DNA of 63,208 nt from Henriciella marina (GCF_027213945.1 NZ_JAPWGW010000006.1:1-63208), one strand, 5' to 3'; shown: positions 1-9,874, numbered from the stretch's first letter. Made by a program: numbers and translations. The notes: generated from the letters alone by a model not told the origin.

Positions 1-540
1 GAGGACGTGTTCTCGATCTCCGGCCGTGGTACGGTTGTGACCGGCCGCGTCGAGACGGGCATCATCAAGGTTGGTGAGGAAGTCGAGATCGTCGGTATCC
101 GCGACACCCAGAAGACGACCGTTACGGGCGTCGAGATGTTCCGCAAGCTGCTCGACCAGGGGCAGGCTGGCGACAACATCGGCGCACTCATCCGCGGTAT
201 CGACCGTGAGGGCGTTGAGCGTGGCCAGGTTCTCTGTAAGCCAGGTTCAATCACGCCGCACACCACGTTCGAGGCAGAAGCCTACATCCTGACCAAGGAA
301 GAGGGTGGCCGTCACACGCCATTCTTCACCAACTACCGTCCACAGTTCTACTTCCGTACGACTGATGTCACGGGTGTTGTGAAGCTTCCAGCGGACAAGG
401 AAATGGTCCTTCCGGGCGATAACGTGAAGATGGAAGTTGAGCTCATCGCGCCGATCGCCATGGACCAAGGCCTTCGCTTCGCGATCCGCGAAGGCGGCCG
501 CACCGTCGGTGCAGGCGTCGTCTCCAGCGTCTCCAAGTAA
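1..540 (+). CDS. tuf: Elongation factor Tu, 3' portion (5' end outside window)
   Basis: The frame is open from base 1 and begins [16 protein letters not shown], which matches about residue 216 of the roughly 395-residue EF-Tu. Only the end of the GTPase domain linker and the two beta-barrel domains (II and III) are present. Conserved stretches include [32 protein letters not shown] and the C-terminal [17 protein letters not shown]-Tu delivers aminoacyl-tRNA to the ribosome in a GTP-dependent way. Placement upstream of the S10 cluster fits the classical str-S10 order, so this is probably tufA, although rpsL, rpsG and fusA are not visible. A second tuf begins at the other end of the window. Confidence 0.97.
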   Translation, partial: EDVFSISGRGTVVTGRVETGIIKVGEEVEIVGIRDTQKTTVTGVEMFRKLLDQGQAGDNIGALIRGIDREGVERGQVLCKPGSITPHTTFEAEAYILTKEEGGRHTPFFTNYRPQFYFRTTDVTGVVKLPADKEMVLPGDNVKMEVELIAPIAMDQGLRFAIREGGRTVGAGVVSSVSK

Positions 541-581
541 GACCTTTTCGCCTCCCAGAGAGGCTGAAATGCAGACAAGAG

Positions 582-612
582 GGGCCGTCTCGTAAGAGGC
601 GGCCCTTTTTTA
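582..612 (+). terminator. Intrinsic terminator after tuf
   Basis: GGGCCGTCTC (582-591), loop GTAA, then GAGGCGGCCC (596-605), followed by six T. This is a 10-bp stem with one G-T wobble. A smaller hairpin, GCCTC-N5-GAGGC (550-564), precedes it. The structure should end the tuf transcript, so the next gene needs its own promoter. Confidence 0.85.
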
Positions 613-750
613 TGCGCGATGTCCGGGTTGACGGGGATGAGGCCGATCGCTGGCGTCGGCTCATTAGCGTCTTGCTGGCAGGGTAAGCTTGCCGCGACAG
701 AATTGGCTGTGCATATGTGTATCATTCACTGCAGATAGACCAAGAACCCG

Positions 751-2439
751 ATGTCGCTGAAGCAACGCTATTTCGAGATGCTCGGCGCTGCGTACGAAGT
801 GCCGGCTTCGACGAACCAGTTCGACGGTTTCCTCGATGCCGCAATGGCGTACTTTTTCGACGGAGATGAGACCGGCGCGATAGCACCGGATGTGCCACGA
901 TACAGCGACATCGACGATGGCCTTGATGCTCACGCCAACAGGATCGCTACCCTGGTCAGCGCCGCTGCGGTCCGGGAGGGTGCGGCAAGCGACACTTTTC
1001 ATGCGATCCTCGAAATTTCGTCGGGTAGTGAGCAGGTTGTTGGCAACAAAGCCGCAGCGCAGCTCATGGCACGAGAGTTTCCGTGCACATTGGTTGAGCT
1101 TCCCCTTGATCGCTCCGCGCTTCACGACATCCGCCGGTTCATGCGGCCAGAACCTCGCAAAGCCCAGGACCGGATCATCCTCACCAGTGTCGAGACGGGC
1201 CTAGAGCTGCGCGCCTGCCTCGCTCTGATCCAGAGACCAAACGATCACGAGGGCAGGGTGGTCGTATCGCTTTCGTATATCGACTGGTCCGAGACCCTGA
1301 TTGAGCGACTACGTGACGCGTTTGGTCTGACTGCCAGTGAGAGCGAGGTGCTGGAAGGGTATCTTGCCAATCTTAAACCAAAGGACATCGCTGCCCGGAG
1401 AATGCGGGCCCTGGAAACGGTAAAGGTTCAGTCCAAAAGCATTTTGAGGAAAACAGGGTGTTCGCGGATAAGCGATGTTGTCCAGCTTTGCGCAAGTATT
1501 GCCTTTTTGTTGAGGCAACTACCGCAAGCGAACCGTGTTCGTCCGGCAGAGGCGTGGGTCACGCCGCGCGACGGCCTTCACACGCTGAATGTTGCCGAAG
1601 GTCGACAGCTCGCCTGGTACCGGGTCGGAGCAGGGCGCCGACCGGTATTGTTCGTCCATGGCTATTTGCAGGGGCCGTTCTTCACCGCAGACTTCGAAAG
1701 GTGGCTGACCGATGCGGATATAAGTCTGATCGCACCATCCAGGCCGGGTTTCGGATATACGTGTCCGAGCCAGAGCCGGAAGGGTTTCGAGAAGACCGTG
1801 GTTGAGGACGCGCTTGCGCTGGTCGGTTCGCTCTCGCTGGATTCGGTTGGGCTGTGTATTCATCAGGGCGGTGCTTCGCACGGTTTCCGGATCGCCAGGG
1901 CTCTCGGAGATCGAGCCAAGCGACTTTTGCTGATCGGTGGTGGCATTCCGATAGACGAGGACCGGCACCTGTCTCATATGGATCGACAGACCCGATTCGC
2001 AGCCATCGCATCGCGGCACGCCCCTTCGGTGATGAGAATGGTGATGTCTGTTGGTTTGCCAGTTTACCGCATGAGGGGGCCGAGAGCTTTCCTGATGACC
2101 CAGTTTGCGAACGCGCCTACGGACCTTGCGACGCTGTCAGATCCGAGATTGTTCGAGGTTCAGGCCTTGGGACTATACCACGCCGTTGAGCAGGGCGGCG
2201 AGGCCTGGGTTCGTGACGGCGCGTCTGCCATGGCTGACTGGAGCGATGATCTCGATTCGGTATCCGTGCCGCAGGTGTGGCTGAATGCAGGCGACGATCC
2301 AGTGATTTCGGCCGAGCAGGTGACGCAACATCTCAAAGAAAGGCCAAACACGGTGAGTCGAATATTGTCCGGCCATGGGACGAATATCCTGCACACCGCC
2401 GCTGATGAAATACTGGCAGAGCTCGTCAGGCTGGCTTGA
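751..2439 (+). CDS. LuxR-type DNA-binding domain fused to alpha/beta-hydrolase fold
   Basis: The 562-residue protein has three parts. Residues 1-185 are an unassigned N-terminal region, possibly a PAS-like sensor. Residues about 187-252 form a LuxR/GerE helix-turn-helix (LTASESEVLEGYLANLKPKDIA, then ETVKVQSKSILRKTGCS). Residues about 285-560 are an alpha/beta-hydrolase fold with the oxyanion strand VLFVHGYLQGPFF, GDDP as probable acid and GHGT as probable histidine. The nucleophile elbow reads CIHQGGASHG, with Gln where GHSxGG proteins have Ser. The hydrolase half may therefore bind a ligand rather than hydrolyse it. The fusion suggests a ligand-responsive transcription factor; its targets are unknown. 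No strong ribosome binding site precedes the ATG. The gene lies alone between the tuf terminator and reverse-strand cdd. Confidence 0.8.
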   Translation: MSLKQRYFEMLGAAYEVPASTNQFDGFLDAAMAYFFDGDETGAIAPDVPRYSDIDDGLDAHANRIATLVSAAAVREGAASDTFHAILEISSGSEQVVGNKAAAQLMAREFPCTLVELPLDRSALHDIRRFMRPEPRKAQDRIILTSVETGLELRACLALIQRPNDHEGRVVVSLSYIDWSETLIERLRDAFGLTASESEVLEGYLANLKPKDIAARRMRALETVKVQSKSILRKTGCSRISDVVQLCASIAFLLRQLPQANRVRPAEAWVTPRDGLHTLNVAEGRQLAWYRVGAGRRPVLFVHGYLQGPFFTADFERWLTDADISLIAPSRPGFGYTCPSQSRKGFEKTVVEDALALVGSLSLDSVGLCIHQGGASHGFRIARALGDRAKRLLLIGGGIPIDEDRHLSHMDRQTRFAAIASRHAPSVMRMVMSVGLPVYRMRGPRAFLMTQFANAPTDLATLSDPRLFEVQALGLYHAVEQGGEAWVRDGASAMADWSDDLDSVSVPQVWLNAGDDPVISAEQVTQHLKERPNTVSRILSGHGTNILHTAADEILAELVRLA

Positions 2440-2812
2440 ACAGGAATGCGGCAGGCAGAAGCTCGGCCATTGTCATTGTGACCATGACACCGGCTGGCCC
2501 GGCCATCGTAATCTTTACGTCCGGACCTGCAAACTCGGACAGCTTCTGGCGGCAACCCCCGCAGGGCGTCACAAGCGAATCGGATTCGGCATAGACGAGT
2601 ACTTCGAGAATCTCGGTGTCGCCCGCAGCCACCATAGAAGTAATAGCGCCGCCTTCAGCGCAGATGCCATCCGGAAAGGCCGCGTTCTCAACATTACAGC
2701 CGACATGGATACCGGAGGGCGAACGGATTGCGGCGCCGACCTTGAATTTTGAATAAGGGGCATGCGCATTCTCGCGCACGGCCCGAGCCATGTGGTACAG
2801 GTCATCAGTCAC
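2426..2812 (-). CDS. cdd: Cytidine deaminase
   Basis: Converts cytidine and deoxycytidine to uridine and deoxyuridine in pyrimidine salvage. The zinc-site motifs are clear: VENAAFPDGICAEGGA supplies the Cys and catalytic Glu, and PCGGCRQ supplies the two further Cys ligands. At 128 residues it has the normal length of the small homotetrameric family. I chose the GTG at 2812 because an AAAGGA sequence lies 10 nt upstream and the protein then starts just before the conserved MARAVRENAHAPYSKF. An upstream extension of the frame has no family similarity. Its 3' end overlaps the end of the LuxR-hydrolase gene by 14 bp, tail to tail. Confidence 0.9.
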   Translation of the reverse strand: MTDDLYHMARAVRENAHAPYSKFKVGAAIRSPSGIHVGCNVENAAFPDGICAEGGAITSMVAAGDTEILEVLVYAESDSLVTPCGGCRQKLSEFAGPDVKITMAGPAGVMVTMTMAELLPAAFLFKPA

Positions 2813-2941
2813 GGGGCATGGGTCCTTTACGGGGCCTAGGGTCAAGCCAGAGGAAGACCTTTGTCGATGCCCGTCCGCATTGCAATATTGAAGCTGACTG
2901 AACTGACCTGATCGCGGCTGCAAAGATTCCGTCATGAACTG

Positions 2942-2970
2942 TTGACGGCCTCCTGCAAATCCCATACACC
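2942..2970 (+). promoter_or_regulatory. Possible promoter of the S10 ribosomal protein operon
   Basis: TTGACG at 2942-2947 is a good -35 element. The best -10 options are TACACC at 2965 (17-nt spacing) or CATACA at 2963 (15-nt spacing), both mediocre. A start near 2976 would give a leader of about 130 nt before rpsJ, containing the hairpins noted at 3054-3104. This is inferred from sequence only. Confidence 0.4.
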
Positions 2971-3053
2971 GCGCCCTTCGAAGGGTCGGCAGTGCCAGTT
3001 TCAGGCAAACGCTTCCCACCGAAACGAAACAATTCGAGCCGATTGCGTCCGGG

Positions 3054-3104
3054 CGCTTCTAAAGCGTGCGCCTTGGCGCAACATTCATGTTGACGGGATA
3101 CCGT
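3054..3104 (+). promoter_or_regulatory. Three consecutive hairpins in the rpsJ leader
   Basis: Three short perfect inverted repeats follow each other: CGCTT-CTA-AAGCG (3054-3066), TGCGCC-TT-GGCGCA (3067-3080) and ACGG-GATA-CCGT (3093-3104). The third encloses the only purine-rich candidate ribosome binding site before the rpsJ ATG at 3108. In gamma-proteobacteria the S10 leader is bound by L4 for autoregulation. Whether this leader does the same is inference. Confidence 0.45.
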
Positions 3105-3107
3105 ACG

Positions 3108-3428
3108 ATGGAAAAACAGAATATCCGGATCCGGCTGAAAGCCTTCGATCACCGCGCCCTCGACATGTCGGCGAAAGAGATCGTGTCCACCGCAAAGCGC
3201 ACCGGCGCTGATGTGCGTGGCCCGATCCCGCTGCCGACACGTATCGAGCGCTTCACGGTGAACCGCTCGCCGCACATCGACAAGAAGTCCCGCGACCAGT
3301 TCGAGATCCGCACGCACAAACGTATTCTCGACATTGTCGACCCGACCCCGCAGACCGTCGACGCGCTTATGAAGCTCGACCTCTCGGCTGGTGTTGGCAT
3401 CGAGATCAAACTTGAGGGAGCGCGCTAA
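3108..3428 (+). CDS. rpsJ: 30S ribosomal protein S10
   Basis: The 106 residues starting [16 protein letters not shown] match S10, including [21 protein letters not shown] and the C-terminal GVGIEIKL. S10 sits in the 30S head and is also NusE, a partner of NusB and NusG in antitermination. The ATG at 3108 is preferred over an upstream in-frame ATG because the family consensus begins here. It is the first gene of the long ribosomal cluster. Its stop is 1 nt from the rplC start, suggesting translational coupling. Confidence 0.97.
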   Translation: MEKQNIRIRLKAFDHRALDMSAKEIVSTAKRTGADVRGPIPLPTRIERFTVNRSPHIDKKSRDQFEIRTHKRILDIVDPTPQTVDALMKLDLSAGVGIEIKLEGAR

Positions 3429-3429
3429 G

Positions 3430-4227
3430 ATGGCACTTCCGGCGTCACGTACCGGGGTTGTTGCCCAGAAGCTGGGTATGACCCGAATCTTCAACGACGA
3501 GGGGCGTCACGTTCCTGTCACCGTTCTGTCGCTTGACGGCTGTCAGGTTGTCGGTCACCGCACCGATGCTGACCGCGACGTCAGCGTCAATCGCGGCAAG
3601 AAGAAAGGGAAAGTCACCGTCACCCGGAATGATGGCTACAATGCCGTCGTCATGGGTGTTGGCGAGGCGAAAGCCAAGCGGACGGCGAAAGCCCAGCGCG
3701 AAGCATTTGCCAAGGCAGGCGTTGCACCAAAGCGCAAGCTGGTCGAGTTCCGTGTGACCTCTAACGAGCTTCCTGAGCTTGGTGCGGAAGTGGTTGCCGA
3801 TCACTTCGTAGCTGGCCAGCGTGTTGACATTGCGGGCATTACGCTCGGCAAGGGGTTCTCTGGCGCCATGAAGCGCTGGAACTTCGGTGGTCTTCGCGCG
3901 ACACATGGTGTCTCCATCTCTCACCGTGCCCACGGTTCGACTGGTCAGTGCCAGGATCCGGGTAAGGTGTTCAAGGGCAAGAAGATGGCGGGTCATTACG
4001 GCACCGAGCGCGTGACCATCCAGAATCTCGAAATCATCCGCACTGACGCAGAGCGCGGCCTGATCCTCGTCAAGGGTTCGATCCCGGGTCACGATGGGTC
4101 TTACGTCGAAGTTCGCGATGCGGTGAAAAGGGCGATCCATGAAGATGCGCCTGCTCAAGGTTCGTTCCGTGGCAAGGGCGCTGCAGCCCAATCTGCTGAA
4201 GCCGACAATGCGGAGGCTGGTGAATAA
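3430..4227 (+). CDS. rplC: 50S ribosomal protein L3
   Basis: The 265 residues begin [21 protein letters not shown]. They contain the L3 signature around [12 protein letters not shown] and [10 protein letters not shown]3 binds 23S rRNA near the peptidyl transferase centre early in assembly. The protein is longer than the E. coli form (about 209) because of a low-complexity acidic/alanine-rich C-terminal tail ([15 protein letters not shown]), a common alphaproteobacterial variation. Its TAA overlaps the ATG of rplD by one base. Confidence 0.97.
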   Translation: MALPASRTGVVAQKLGMTRIFNDEGRHVPVTVLSLDGCQVVGHRTDADRDVSVNRGKKKGKVTVTRNDGYNAVVMGVGEAKAKRTAKAQREAFAKAGVAPKRKLVEFRVTSNELPELGAEVVADHFVAGQRVDIAGITLGKGFSGAMKRWNFGGLRATHGVSISHRAHGSTGQCQDPGKVFKGKKMAGHYGTERVTIQNLEIIRTDAERGLILVKGSIPGHDGSYVEVRDAVKRAIHEDAPAQGSFRGKGAAAQSAEADNAEAGE

Positions 4228-4856
4228 TGGAACTCGACGTCAAAAATCTCGACGGCAAGTCGGCTGGTAAGGCAAGTGTCGATGAGGCCATCTTTGGCCT
4301 GACCGATATTCGTGCTGACCTGTTGCACCGTACCGTCCGCTGGCAGCTCGCGAAGCGCCAGGCTGGCACGCACAAGACCCAGGAACGTGGTGAGGTCTCG
4401 GTTACGACCAAGAAATTCATCCGCCAGAAGGGGTCGGGCGGCGCTCGTCACGGTTCGCGTAACGCGAACATCTTCGTTGGCGGCGCTGTCGCGCACGGCC
4501 CGCGCGTTCGCAGCCATGCGCATGATCTTCCAAAGAAGGTGCGCAAGCTTGCGCTCGCACACGCTCTGTCTTCCAAGGTGAAGGACGGTTCGCTCATCGT
4601 GCTCGACGAAGCGAAACTGTCGGAAGCGAAGACGAAAGAGCTCTCGGCAAAGTTCAAGGCACTCGGCGTTGAGAACGCGCTGATCATCGGTGGCTCCGAA
4701 GTCGACCAGAACTTCGCGAAAGCGGCTCGCAACATTCCGAATATCGACGTTCTGCCAGTTGCTGGTCTTAACGTCTATGACGTGATGCGCCGTCGCCAAC
4801 TGGTTGTAACCAAGGATGCGCTCGATGGTATCGGCGCGCGTTTCGAGGGGAAATAG
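4227..4856 (+). CDS. rplD: 50S ribosomal protein L4
   Basis: 209 residues with the L4 core: [21 protein letters not shown], the rRNA-binding loop [25 protein letters not shown], and [18 protein letters not shown] near the end. L4 lines the peptide exit tunnel. In E. coli it represses its own S10 operon through the leader RNA, which makes the hairpins upstream of rpsJ worth attention. One-base overlap with rplC; 3 nt to rplW. Confidence 0.97.
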   Translation: MELDVKNLDGKSAGKASVDEAIFGLTDIRADLLHRTVRWQLAKRQAGTHKTQERGEVSVTTKKFIRQKGSGGARHGSRNANIFVGGAVAHGPRVRSHAHDLPKKVRKLALAHALSSKVKDGSLIVLDEAKLSEAKTKELSAKFKALGVENALIIGGSEVDQNFAKAARNIPNIDVLPVAGLNVYDVMRRRQLVVTKDALDGIGARFEGK

Positions 4857-4859
4857 GTC

Positions 4860-5159
4860 ATGGCTGACGTGAAAGCACACCACTACGACTCGCTGCTCGC
4901 TCCGCACATCACGGAAAAGGCAACGCTGCTCGCTGAAGAAAACAAGATCGTCTTCCAGGTTCCTGTCACGGCCAACAAGGCTGAGATCAAGGACGCCGTG
5001 GAAAACCTTTTCAAGGTCGACGTGACCAAGGTCAACGTGATCGTCCAGAAGGGCAAGACCAAGCGCTTCCGCGGAAAGCTCGGTCAGCGTTCTGACACGA
5101 AGAAGGCGATCGTCACGCTGAAAGACGGCCAGTCCGTCGATATCACGACCGGACTGTAG
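4860..5159 (+). CDS. rplW: 50S ribosomal protein L23
   Basis: 99 residues with [23 protein letters not shown] and [29 protein letters not shown], the conserved L23 globular part and rRNA-binding loop. L23 sits at the tunnel exit and docks trigger factor and SRP. Position between L4 and L2 is canonical. Confidence 0.96.
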   Translation: MADVKAHHYDSLLAPHITEKATLLAEENKIVFQVPVTANKAEIKDAVENLFKVDVTKVNVIVQKGKTKRFRGKLGQRSDTKKAIVTLKDGQSVDITTGL

Positions 5160-5168
5160 GAGAGCGAT

Positions 5169-5999
5169 ATGGCACTCAAGACATTCAATCCAACGTCGCC
5201 CGGTCAGCGTCAGCTTGTCATCGTCGACAAGTCGGGGCTGTACAAGGGCCGTCCAGTGAAGTCTCTGACCGAGGGTCTTTCGAAGTCCGGCGGTCGTAAC
5301 AACCGTGGTCGCGTCACCGTTCGCGGTATCGGCGGCGGCGCAAAGCGTCTTTACCGCAAGATCGACTTCAAGCGTCAGCGCTGGGATATCGAGGCGACCG
5401 TCGAGCGTCTGGAATACGATCCGAACCGGACCGCATTCATCGCGCTCATCCGCTACACCGATGGCGAACAGGCCTACATTATTGCGCCGCAGCGTCTGGC
5501 TGTTGGTGACAAGGTGATGACGTCCAAGACTGCGGACATCAAGCCAGGTAACGTTCTTCCTTTGAAGAACATTCCGGTCGGTACCATTGTGCACAATGTC
5601 GAGATGAAGCCGCTCAAGGGCGCTCAGATCGCACGTTCTGCCGGTACTTACGTCCAGATCGTTGGTCGTGATGCAGGCTATGCCCAGATCAAGCTTTCCT
5701 CTGGCGAGCTTCGCATGGTTCCGGATAGCTGCCTTGCTGCCATTGGTGCTGTGTCCAACCCGGACAACATGAACACCGTGCTGTCGAAAGCCGGTCGCGC
5801 TCGCCATTTCGGCAAGCGTCCTAAGGTCCGCGGTGTCGCAATGAACCCGGTCGACCACCCGCACGGCGGTGGTGAAGGCAAGTCTTCGGGCGGCCGTCAC
5901 CCGGTCACTCCGTGGGGTAAGAAAACCCGCGGTCCTAAAACCCGTAAGACACAGGCTTCGGATCGTCTGATCATCCGTCGCCGTAACGCGAAACGCTAG
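5169..5999 (+). CDS. rplB: 50S ribosomal protein L2
   Basis: 276 residues with the L2 hallmarks: [45 protein letters not shown], and the catalytic-site loop [26 protein letters not shown] with the conserved His near the peptidyl transferase centre. Full length. A GGAG-type ribosome binding site overlaps the end of rplW (9-nt gap). Confidence 0.97.
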   Translation: MALKTFNPTSPGQRQLVIVDKSGLYKGRPVKSLTEGLSKSGGRNNRGRVTVRGIGGGAKRLYRKIDFKRQRWDIEATVERLEYDPNRTAFIALIRYTDGEQAYIIAPQRLAVGDKVMTSKTADIKPGNVLPLKNIPVGTIVHNVEMKPLKGAQIARSAGTYVQIVGRDAGYAQIKLSSGELRMVPDSCLAAIGAVSNPDNMNTVLSKAGRARHFGKRPKVRGVAMNPVDHPHGGGEGKSSGGRHPVTPWGKKTRGPKTRKTQASDRLIIRRRNAKR

Positions 6000-6013
6000 G
6001 GAGCGAGAGAGAT

Positions 6014-6292
6014 ATGCCACGTTCCGTATGGAAAGGTCCGTTTGTCGACGGCTATCTGCTCAAGAAAGCAGAGTCTGCACAAGCTTCAGAGCGCCGCGAA
6101 GTCATCAAGACCTGGTCGCGCCGCTCGACCATCATGCCGCAATTCGTGGGCCTGAACTTTCAGGTTCACAACGGCAACAAGTTTGTTCCCGTTCTCGTCA
6201 CCGAGGAAATGGTGGGTCACAAGTTCGGCGAATTTGCGCCGTCCCGCACCTACTATGGCCACGGCGCCGACAAGAAAGCCAAGAGGAAGTAA
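6014..6292 (+). CDS. rpsS: 30S ribosomal protein S19
   Basis: 92 residues starting [19 protein letters not shown], with the diagnostic [25 protein letters not shown] and [14 protein letters not shown]19 contacts S13 in the 30S head. The spacer from rplB carries GGGAGCGAGAGA as ribosome binding site. Confidence 0.97.
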   Translation: MPRSVWKGPFVDGYLLKKAESAQASERREVIKTWSRRSTIMPQFVGLNFQVHNGNKFVPVLVTEEMVGHKFGEFAPSRTYYGHGADKKAKRK

Positions 6293-6295
6293 GCC

Positions 6296-6685
6296 ATGGG
6301 TAAGGCAAAGAATCCTCCGAAACAGGCCTCCAACGAGTCGCGCGCAGTACTGCGCATGTACCGTTCGAGCCCGCAGAAGCTGAACCTTCTGGCTCAGCAG
6401 ATCCGCGGTCTTCCGGTGCAGAAGGCGATGGACCAGATGCAGTTCTCGCGCAAGCGAGCTGCCAAGGACGTTTACAAGGTGCTGTATTCGGCGATGTCGA
6501 ACGCTGAGAACAATCACGGTCTCGATATCGATAGCCTCGTCGTTGCTGAAGCGCATGTTGGCAAGAACCTGGTCATGAAGCGCATCCGTGCCCGCGCCCG
6601 TGGCCGCGCGGCGCGTATCGTGAAACCTTTCTCGCAGCTCACCGTCGTGCTGCGCGATACATCAGCTGAAGCGGAGGCCGCGTAA
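6296..6685 (+). CDS. rplV: 50S ribosomal protein L22
   Basis: 129 residues. The family core begins at [31 protein letters not shown] and ends with [21 protein letters not shown], whose hairpin reaches into the exit tunnel and is a macrolide-resistance site in other bacteria. A short basic N-terminal extension ([14 protein letters not shown]) is typical of alphaproteobacteria. The stop shares a base with the rpsC start. Confidence 0.96.
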   Translation: MGKAKNPPKQASNESRAVLRMYRSSPQKLNLLAQQIRGLPVQKAMDQMQFSRKRAAKDVYKVLYSAMSNAENNHGLDIDSLVVAEAHVGKNLVMKRIRARARGRAARIVKPFSQLTVVLRDTSAEAEAA

Positions 6686-7419
6686 TGGGTCAGAAGATCA
6701 ATCCCGTCGGGTTTCGTCTAGGTGTTAACCGGACCTGGGACAGCCGCTGGTATGCCGACACGGCAGACTATGGCCGTCTGGTTCATGAAGACCTGAAAAT
6801 CCGCAACACGATCAAGCGGGAGCTCAAGCAGGCGGGTATTTCCCGCATTGTTATCGAGCGTCCGCACAAGAAGTGCATCGTTACGATCCACACGGCCCGT
6901 CCGGGTCTGGTGATCGGCAAGAAGGGTGCTGATATCGAAGTGCTTCGCAAGAAGTTGTCGAAGATGACCGAAGACGAAGTTCGCGTGAACCTCGTCGAGA
7001 TCCGTAAGCCGGAGATCGACGCCACGCTCGTCGCCGAGGACATTGCGCGTCAGCTTGAGCGCCGCGGCTCTTTCCGCCGGGCGATGAAGCGTTCGATCCA
7101 GAACTCGATGCGTCTCGGTGCGCTTGGTGTGCGTATCATGGTTGCCGGCCGTCTCGGCGGCGCAGAAATCGCGCGGACCGAGCAGTATGCAGAAGGTTCC
7201 GTGCCGCTGCACACGCTCCGTGCCGACATCGACTATGGCACCGCCGAAGCAGAGACGACCTACGGTATCATCGGTATCAAGGTCTGGATCTACAAAGGTG
7301 AGATCATGGAGCACGATCCGATGGCGCAAGACCGCAAGGCCGAAGATTCAGGCCAGGCACGTGCGCGTTCGACCAATCAGCGTGGCCCGGCTTCCGGTCC
7401 GCAAGGCGCGGGAGCGTAA
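6685..7419 (+). CDS. rpsC: 30S ribosomal protein S3
   Basis: 244 residues starting [19 protein letters not shown]-binding domain carries the GXXG-type loop ([14 protein letters not shown], about residues 74-87). The C-terminal domain contains [20 protein letters not shown]3 forms part of the mRNA entry channel. The last 25 residues are a variable Gln/Gly/Ala-rich tail. GGAGG in the end of rplV serves as ribosome binding site. Confidence 0.97.
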   Translation: MGQKINPVGFRLGVNRTWDSRWYADTADYGRLVHEDLKIRNTIKRELKQAGISRIVIERPHKKCIVTIHTARPGLVIGKKGADIEVLRKKLSKMTEDEVRVNLVEIRKPEIDATLVAEDIARQLERRGSFRRAMKRSIQNSMRLGALGVRIMVAGRLGGAEIARTEQYAEGSVPLHTLRADIDYGTAEAETTYGIIGIKVWIYKGEIMEHDPMAQDRKAEDSGQARARSTNQRGPASGPQGAGA

Positions 7420-7422
7420 AAC

Positions 7423-7839
7423 ATGCTGCAGCCAAAACGTACGAAATACCGCAAGGCGTTCAAAGGCCGTATCAGCGGGACTGCGAAGGGGGGCTACAGC
7501 CTTAACTTCGGCTCGTTCGGTCTGAAGGCGCTTGAGCCAGAGCGGGTTACTGCCCGTCAGATTGAGGCGACCCGCCGTGCTGTGACGCGTGAAATGAAGC
7601 GTCAGGGCAAGGTGTGGATCCGCATTTTCCCGGACACGCCAGTTTCGGCGAAACCGATTGAGGTTCGTATGGGTAAGGGTAAGGGTTCGATCGACCGTTG
7701 GGTCGCTCGGGTGGCTCCTGGCCGTATCCTGTTCGAGATAGACGGTGTCCCAGACGAAGTTGCGATCCAGGCTCTGAAACTCGGCGCCGCAAAGCTGCCG
7801 ATCAAGACCAAGATCATCAAACGCATTGAGGGGATCTAG
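7423..7839 (+). CDS. rplP: 50S ribosomal protein L16
   Basis: 138 residues beginning [19 protein letters not shown]. Conserved blocks include [24 protein letters not shown] and [16 protein letters not shown]16 organises the A-site side of the 50S subunit. It starts 3 nt after rpsC. Confidence 0.96.
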   Translation: MLQPKRTKYRKAFKGRISGTAKGGYSLNFGSFGLKALEPERVTARQIEATRRAVTREMKRQGKVWIRIFPDTPVSAKPIEVRMGKGKGSIDRWVARVAPGRILFEIDGVPDEVAIQALKLGAAKLPIKTKIIKRIEGI

Positions 7840-7841
7840 TC

Positions 7842-8045
7842 ATGAAAACCGGTGATTTGCGTTCCAAGAGTGCCGACCAGCTACAAGCGCAGCTTGTTCA
7901 GCTGAAGAAGGAACAGTTCAACCTCCGCTTTCAGCAGGCGACTGGCCAGCTGGAAAAGACGGCCCGGGTGAAGGAAGTCCGCCGCGATATCGCGCGTGTG
8001 AAGACTCTTCTCGCCGAACAGGCCAAAGCGGAAGCAGAGGCGTAG
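7842..8045 (+). CDS. rpmC: 50S ribosomal protein L29
   Basis: 67 residues, mostly two alpha-helices. The signature [41 protein letters not shown] matches L29. It lies beside L23 at the tunnel exit. It is 2 nt after rplP and 10 nt before rpsQ, with GGAGAAGAG as the rpsQ binding site. Confidence 0.95.
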   Translation: MKTGDLRSKSADQLQAQLVQLKKEQFNLRFQQATGQLEKTARVKEVRRDIARVKTLLAEQAKAEAEA

Positions 8046-8055
8046 GAGAAGAGAC

Positions 8056-8301
8056 ATGCCAAAGCGCGTAATGGAAGGCGTTGTGGTGTCCACGAAACAG
8101 GACAAGACGGCTGTGGTCCGCATCGACCGCACCTTTCTTCACCCTGTTCTGAAGAAGATCGTGCGCCGCTCAAAAAAGTATCACGCCCATGATGAGGGCA
8201 ACGTCGCTGTCGAGGGCGAGCGCATCACGATCCGTGAATGCCCGCCGCGCTCGAAGCTGAAGACGTGGGAAGTTGTTGCTAGCGAAGGAGCTGACTCATG
8301 A
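8056..8301 (+). CDS. rpsQ: 30S ribosomal protein S17
   Basis: 81 residues of the OB-fold protein S17: [39 protein letters not shown] and the C-terminal [17 protein letters not shown] primary 16S rRNA-binding protein. The end overlaps rplN by four bases (ATGA), indicating coupling. Confidence 0.96.
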   Translation: MPKRVMEGVVVSTKQDKTAVVRIDRTFLHPVLKKIVRRSKKYHAHDEGNVAVEGERITIRECPPRSKLKTWEVVASEGADS

Positions 8302-8666
8302 TTCAGATGCAGTCCAACCTTCGCGTGGCTGACAATTCCGGCGCTCGCCGTGTTCAGTGCATCAAGGTGCTGGGTGGCGCAGGCCGTCGTTATGCGTCTG
8401 TCGGCGACATCATCGTGGTGTCGATCAAGGAAGCAATTCCGACCGGCCGCGTGAAGAAGGGTGACGTTCGCCGCGCTGTCGTGGTTCGCGTCGCCAAGGA
8501 CATCAAGCGCCGTGACGGCTCTGTCATCCGGTTTGACACCAACGCCGCCGTGCTTGTGAACAATAATGGCGAACCAATCGGGACACGTATCTTCGGCCCG
8601 GTTCCGCGCGAGCTTCGCGCCAAGAACCACATGAAGATCGTCTCGCTGGCTCCGGAGGTGCTGTAG
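8298..8666 (+). CDS. rplN: 50S ribosomal protein L14
   Basis: 122 residues, exactly the usual length: [27 protein letters not shown] at the start and [26 protein letters not shown] at the end. L14 forms intersubunit bridge B8 and is the docking site of the silencing factor RsfS. Start overlaps the rpsQ stop. Confidence 0.97.
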   Translation: MIQMQSNLRVADNSGARRVQCIKVLGGAGRRYASVGDIIVVSIKEAIPTGRVKKGDVRRAVVVRVAKDIKRRDGSVIRFDTNAAVLVNNNGEPIGTRIFGPVPRELRAKNHMKIVSLAPEVL

Positions 8667-8668
8667 TC

Positions 8669-8986
8669 ATGGCTGCCAAAGTGAAAAAAGGTGATCGCGT
8701 CATCGTCACGGCAGGCCGTAACAAGGGTGCCAAGGGCGAAGTGCTCAAGGTTATCCCGGCTGAAAACCGTGTCGTTGTCCAGGGCGTGAACGTTGTAAAG
8801 CGTCATCAGCGCCCGTCGCAAATGGACCCAGGTGGCATCAAGACATTTGAAGCGCCGATCCACATCTCCAACGTGGCGATTGTGGACCCGCGCGACGGCA
8901 AGGCTACCCGTGTTGGCTTCAAGACTGACGAGCATGGCCGCAAGACGCGCTATGCCAAGCGTTCAGGGGAATCGATCGATGTCTGA
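8669..8986 (+). CDS. rplX: 50S ribosomal protein L24
   Basis: 105 residues with the KOW motif ([24 protein letters not shown]) at the N-terminus, followed by [18 protein letters not shown]24 is an assembly initiator that binds the 5' end of 23S rRNA. Its 3' end overlaps rplE by eight bases. Confidence 0.96.
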   Translation: MAAKVKKGDRVIVTAGRNKGAKGEVLKVIPAENRVVVQGVNVVKRHQRPSQMDPGGIKTFEAPIHISNVAIVDPRDGKATRVGFKTDEHGRKTRYAKRSGESIDV

Positions 8987-9533
8987 TAATTACAAACCCC
9001 GTCTCAAATCCAAGTATCGTGATGAGATTCGCGAGAAGCTTCTTGAGGAGTTCAAATACTCCAACGAGATGATGGTACCGAAGCTCGACAAGGTCGTGAT
9101 CAATATGGGCGTTGGCGAAGCTGTCGCTGACTCCAAGAAGATCAAGACCGCGCTCGCTGAGCTCGAGAAGATCTCTGGTCAGAAGCCAGTGCCAACGAAG
9201 GCTCGCAAGTCGATTGCCGGCTTCAAGCTTCGCGAAGGCATGATCATCGGTGCAAAGGTCACGCTTCGCCGCGACCGTATGTACGAGTTCCTGGACCGTC
9301 TGACCAACATGGCTCTTCCGCGTGTGAAGGACTTCCGTGGTCTGAACGGCAAGAGCTTCGATGGGCGCGGCAATTACGCCATGGGTCTCAAGGAACAGAT
9401 TGTGTTTCCCGAGATCAACTATGACGACATCGAGGACATTCGCGGTATGGACATCATTGTCTGCACCACCGCCAAGACGAACGAAGAAGCCAAGGCGCTG
9501 CTCGCGCATTGCGGCTTCCCGTTCCGTAACTAG
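8979..9533 (+). CDS. rplE: 50S ribosomal protein L5
   Basis: 184 residues starting [21 protein letters not shown]. Conserved blocks are [40 protein letters not shown] and [17 protein letters not shown]5 binds 5S rRNA and touches the P-site tRNA. I chose the ATG at 8979, inside the rplX end; longer upstream readings of this frame are unlike L5. Confidence 0.96.
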   Translation: MSDNYKPRLKSKYRDEIREKLLEEFKYSNEMMVPKLDKVVINMGVGEAVADSKKIKTALAELEKISGQKPVPTKARKSIAGFKLREGMIIGAKVTLRRDRMYEFLDRLTNMALPRVKDFRGLNGKSFDGRGNYAMGLKEQIVFPEINYDDIEDIRGMDIIVCTTAKTNEEAKALLAHCGFPFRN

Positions 9534-9552
9534 CGCTTGAGGACGAAACGAT

Positions 9553-9858
9553 ATGGCTAAGAAAAGCGCAATCGAGAAGAACGAGAAGCGTCGCAAGATG
9601 GTCGCCCAGTATGCGGCCCGTCGCGCGAAGCTCAAAGCAATGGCGATGGATGAGGATCTGCCGCTGGAAGACCGCTTCAAGGCTCGCCTGAAGCTGGCGG
9701 AACTTCCACGCAACTCCGCACCGAACCGCGTTCGTAACCGTTGCCAGGTCACAGGCCGTCCGCGCGGTTATTATCGCAAGATGAAAATGTCCCGTATCGC
9801 GCTGCGCGAGCTTGGCTCGCTCGGCATGGTCCCGGGCTTGGTCAAGTCAAGCTGGTAG
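9553..9858 (+). CDS. rpsN: 30S ribosomal protein S14 (zinc-free type)
   Basis: 101 residues of the long S14 type: [28 protein letters not shown] and [26 protein letters not shown]. Only one Cys is present instead of the CxxC...CxxC ribbon, so this is the zinc-independent version usual in proteobacteria. GAGGACGAAACGAT supplies the binding site. Confidence 0.96.
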   Translation: MAKKSAIEKNEKRRKMVAQYAARRAKLKAMAMDEDLPLEDRFKARLKLAELPRNSAPNRVRNRCQVTGRPRGYYRKMKMSRIALRELGSLGMVPGLVKSSW

Positions 9859-9874
9859 GAAAGGAGGAACCAAG

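Noticed and set aside
4155-6020. 621-codon open frame on the reverse strand
   Set aside because: Lies entirely opposite rplD, rplW and rplB; it exists because of their codon bias and resembles no protein.
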